A DNA stretch of 64,000 nucleotides from contig JAHHGX010000087.1 of NCBI GenBank assembly GCA_019359675.1, positions 57,458 through 121,457 of the forward strand, in the 5' to 3' direction. Shown here piece after piece: positions 61,681 through 64,000 of the stretch (position 1 is the first letter of the stretch; every line of letters starts with the position of its first letter). Both the position numbers and the translations under genes were made by a program. Origin of the DNA: Calothrix sp. FI2-JRJ7. GTDB lineage: Bacteria; Cyanobacteriota; Cyanobacteriia; Cyanobacteriales; Nostocaceae. The notes under the pieces were generated by a model. It was not told the DNA's origin. It worked only from the letters and a program-made list of their open reading frames with translations, and searched no databases.

Positions 61681-62658
61681 TTAATTATCTGGTGAAAGTC
61701 CTTTTGATTTGAGCCACTCAGGGTTGAAAATTCTAGACTGATAACGGGCACCGCTATCACAAAGTATAGTTACAATGGTAGACCCAGGTTTCAAAAGTTT
61801 CGCTAAGGCAACGGCGCCTGCTACATTAATACCAGTTGAACCACCCATTAATAAACCTTCTTTGCGTAATAACTGGTAAACGACCTTAATTGCGTCTTCG
61901 TCGTGAACTTGAATAGCATCGTCTGCTTTCAAATCCTCCATATTTGCCGTCACGCGACTATTACCAATACCCTCAGTAATCGAACTACCCTCCATATGTA
62001 GCTCACCAGTCTTAACATAACTATATAGGGCACTGCCCATTGGGTCAGCGAGTACGCATTTTATATCAGGATTTTTTTCCTTTAGAAACATCGAAACCCC
62101 AGCAAACGTTCCACCCGTACCAGTCGCACAAATCCATCCATCAACCTTACCATCCGTTTGCTCCCAAATTTCTCGTGCTGTAGTCTCATAATGTGCGCGA
62201 CGGTTTGCCAAATTATCAAATTGGTTTGCCCAAATAGCGTTTTCCATCTCCGACGCAACTCGACCTGAAAGTCGTACATAATTATTTGGGTCTTTATATG
62301 ATACCGCTGGAACTGGTCGCACCTCCGCACCTAACGCGCGTAATGCATCCATTTTTTCCTGCGATTGTGTATCGGGAATAATAATCAAACACTTATAACC
62401 CTTGGCATTACATATATGAGCTAATCCAATACCAGTATTACCCGCAGTACCTTCAACTACAGTCCCACCAGGTTTAAGCAAACCTTTCTCTTCGGCATCT
62501 TTAATAATATAGAGTGCAGCACGGTCTTTAACCGAACCTCCAGGATTAAGAAATTCTGCCTTCGCTAGGATATTACATCCTGTTTCCTCACTAAAACTCT
62601 TGAGTCGAATTAGGGGTGTATTGCCAACAGTACCGACAAAACCGTCTTTAATGTCCAT
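61681..62658 (-). CDS. cysK: Cysteine synthase A (O-acetylserine sulfhydrylase)
   Basis: A 325-residue PLP enzyme that makes L-cysteine from O-acetylserine and sulfide. Lys44 in NPGGSVKDRAA binds PLP; GNTPLIRL opens the protein, EGTAGNTGIGLAH is the substrate loop and GGTFAGVSMFL holds the phosphate. LLMGGSTGINVAGAV and TILCDSGARYQSRIF close the fold. The length suits the cyanobacterial CysK class. It is about 100 bp upstream of the 2Fe-2S gene on the same strand. Confidence 0.93.
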   Translation of the reverse strand: MDIKDGFVGTVGNTPLIRLKSFSEETGCNILAKAEFLNPGGSVKDRAALYIIKDAEEKGLLKPGGTVVEGTAGNTGIGLAHICNAKGYKCLIIIPDTQSQEKMDALRALGAEVRPVPAVSYKDPNNYVRLSGRVASEMENAIWANQFDNLANRRAHYETTAREIWEQTDGKVDGWICATGTGGTFAGVSMFLKEKNPDIKCVLADPMGSALYSYVKTGELHMEGSSITEGIGNSRVTANMEDLKADDAIQVHDEDAIKVVYQLLRKEGLLMGGSTGINVAGAVALAKLLKPGSTIVTILCDSGARYQSRIFNPEWLKSKGLSPDN

Positions 62659-62722
62659 TTTACTTACCTTGTCTCTTCACATATAAAAATTCTCACTCAT
62701 AGAGGTAAGTTTCTGGCATTAT

Positions 62723-63577
62723 TCAAAGGCACCGATACTGAATTTTTCGATTTGCAGGAATCCATATCCATCCATACAAAGGGATAAAAATCAACATCAA
62801 ACCGCTAAAAACAATCGCTGTAGCAATTCTACTTTGTTTACTACCCAACCGATTCGATTCATCTAAAACAATTTTTCTTTGTTGAGTAGCTCTTTTCAAC
62901 TTGTCTAACAACTCTTCCTGCTCAAAAGTCAGATTTTGAGGAATTTCGACTTTAGATAAACTATCGGGAGGTGGGTCTTGGTATCCAACTACATACTTTG
63001 CAAAACCCCAAATACCTCTTGACTTTTTAGCAGGAAAGCTCTTTAACGTTGCTGAATACACCTGATTATATGTAGTATTCACTTCACCCAACTGTTGCTC
63101 AATAATTTCCCGTTGCTTGCTAACTCCGATGTTATCGTAAATATTAAAACCCATCCATGCTGTACATACTACAGATAAGGCGCCTAATCCTACACGTATA
63201 CGACGTATCTTTTTATCATGCTGGGCAATTCGTGCCAACATAATATTAACCTTGGCTTTTAAAACTTCTGGCGTTAACTCATAATGATGAGCAGTAGATT
63301 CTACCCATTCCTCAACTAGCTTTACATAAGGTTCGTACAATTCACCCGCATCGCTAAAATGCGCTATCGACTTTGCAAGCAGGTAATCGTTTGCATACGA
63401 CTTAATATGTTGTATCAAATGAGCAGTGGGTGTTTGTATGTTGATTAATTGGTTAGAATTATCTAGGCGCCATTTATTTTTGAGCTTGACTGACTGTTGC
63501 CATAACTCATTATCTACCAACTCAATCGCTTCGACAACTCTATTCGGGTTGCTATCGTATATTGACACCATAAGCAT
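62723..63577 (-). CDS. Hypothetical membrane protein with central coiled region
   Basis: The 284-residue protein has a soluble, mainly helical N-terminal half (residues 1-135), a membrane segment (VGLGALSVVCTAWMGFNIYD), a coiled-coil-like extracytoplasmic or cytoplasmic stretch (QREIIEQQLGEVNTTYNQVY and then LTFEQEELLDKLKRATQQRK) and a second membrane segment near the end (IATAIVFSGLMLIFIPLYGW). I do not recognise a family. The start may be 63577 or 63571. It is 64 bp upstream of cysK on the same strand. Confidence 0.6.
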   Translation of the reverse strand: MLMVSIYDSNPNRVVEAIELVDNELWQQSVKLKNKWRLDNSNQLINIQTPTAHLIQHIKSYANDYLLAKSIAHFSDAGELYEPYVKLVEEWVESTAHHYELTPEVLKAKVNIMLARIAQHDKKIRRIRVGLGALSVVCTAWMGFNIYDNIGVSKQREIIEQQLGEVNTTYNQVYSATLKSFPAKKSRGIWGFAKYVVGYQDPPPDSLSKVEIPQNLTFEQEELLDKLKRATQQRKIVLDESNRLGSKQSRIATAIVFSGLMLIFIPLYGWIWIPANRKIQYRCL

Positions 63578-63672
63578 ACGAACAAGATAAGCTTAAATTA
63601 TTATCCCCCTTTCTTACGCTGAATTTAACTTAATGAGTCATATGTTTATATAACTATACATAGAGAAGAATT

Positions 63673-63707
63673 AGATATTTTGTGCGCCAATGGCGCACAA
63701 AATATCT
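63673..63707. terminator. Perfect 16-bp stem-loop
   Basis: AGATATTTTGTGCGCC (63673-63688), loop AAT, GGCGCACAAAATATCT (63692-63707). It is the strongest stem in the window and stands 96 bp upstream of the start of the membrane-protein gene. It may end a transcript coming from outside the window or act in the leader of that gene. Confidence 0.6.
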
Positions 63708-63776
63708 TCTAAGTATCTCAACTATGCCATTTAGCACTCTTCATCTATGTACCAATTAAAAATTTGGCATATCCAG

Positions 63777-63842
63777 GTAGGGTGTGTGAAAGCTATTACT
63801 ATCAATGAATGTAACGCAAAATCCAGTGCTTTCACGCACCAT
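63777..63842. repeat. GTAGGGTGTGT-family hairpin, inner word GAAAGC
   Basis: GTAGGGTGTGTGAAAGC (63777-63793) pairs with GCTTTCACGCACCAT (63828-63842). The loop matches that of 10322-10388 in reverse. The remaining bases to 64000 show only a 29-codon frame (63881-63970) that cannot be judged. Confidence 0.8.
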
Positions 63843-64000
63843 AGTAAACGTGTTATACATAGTATCTCGCTACTTAGGGCATGCTGAAAAAGAAAGGAAA
63901 GCTGACACTTGAAGATTATCAGACCAAAGGAATATACCCACGTGCAAGACAAAAAGGTAAGATTACCTAAAATTCATGCATCTACATGACTGGCGCCAAA

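Noticed and set aside
63850..63970. Integrase-like tail (VSRYLGHA) and a 29-codon ORF at the right edge
   Set aside because: Only eight residues match the tyrosine recombinase end and no upstream catalytic part exists; the short ORF has no supporting features.
1..64000. tRNA or rRNA genes
   Set aside because: No CCA-ended cloverleaf or conserved rRNA segment was found in reading the gaps on both strands; a covariance-model search would be decisive.

Overview
This window is chromosomal DNA of a cyanobacterium, most likely a filamentous heterocyst-forming type (order Nostocales); the genus cannot be fixed from sequence alone. The evidence is the AT-rich composition, photosynthesis-linked genes (a Psb32/TPM protein, glycolate oxidase GlcD, flavodoxin), the two-step housekeeping set (infC, ispG, tsaB, cysK, glgA, pepP), families almost confined to cyanobacteria (DUF1822, DUF928, DUF4346, DUF5331, cyanobacterial Uma2 proteins) and dense intergenic palindromes. 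No rRNA, tRNA, intact insertion sequence, CRISPR array or prophage was seen.

Layout. 1-4.8 kb is a same-strand stress-like cluster: a ferritin-like protein, an SRPBCC membrane protein, two paralogous zinc alcohol dehydrogenases around a secreted repeat protein, and a cupin. 5-16 kb holds scattered metabolic and envelope genes (SDRs, GT9, YihY, a VCBS-repeat protein, glgA, two Uma2 proteins, arfB). 16-31 kb carries glcD, a flavin amine oxidase, a broken Rpn-type nuclease, a secreted serine protease, a SprT-like metalloprotein, an acyltransferase, pepP, tsaB, infC and flavodoxin facing a Fur-family gene. 32-40 kb includes a GNAT protein, DUF4346, Psb32, a GH5-CBM2 cellulase and a large 5'-nucleotidase with RTX-like repeats. 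41-50 kb is the most unusual part: a CHAT caspase-like protein, a sigma-70-like protein translationally coupled to DUF1822, a CHAT-CHASE2 transmembrane protein, an MFS transporter and a DUF928 protein, with a CHAT gene remnant a few kb upstream. 50-64 kb has a lipid kinase, ispG, a C-terminal processing protease, an ExbB/ExbD pair, two tandem VWA proteins, a YpfJ-like metalloprotease, DUF5331 plus a 2Fe-2S protein, and cysK.

Two genome-scale signals stand out. First, the palindrome GGCGCC occurs about 110-115 times by eye where base composition predicts about 3-4, whereas the usual cyanobacterial HIP1 octamer GCGATCGC was not seen. Second, several hairpin families occupy gene 3' ends. The largest (about 65 bp, ends GTAGGGTGCGT and ACGCACCAT) has inner stem words that change between copies but always in complementary pairs. 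Twice, copies have been tandemly amplified together with the 3' tail of the neighbouring gene.

The best candidate for an undescribed system is the 41.1-47.3 kb module. A membrane CHASE2 sensor with a cytoplasmic CHAT protease domain sits beside a sigma factor and a coupled DUF1822 protein. This recalls the protease-releases-sigma logic of type III-E CRISPR (Csx29-Csx30-sigma) but without CRISPR; that functional reading is inference.
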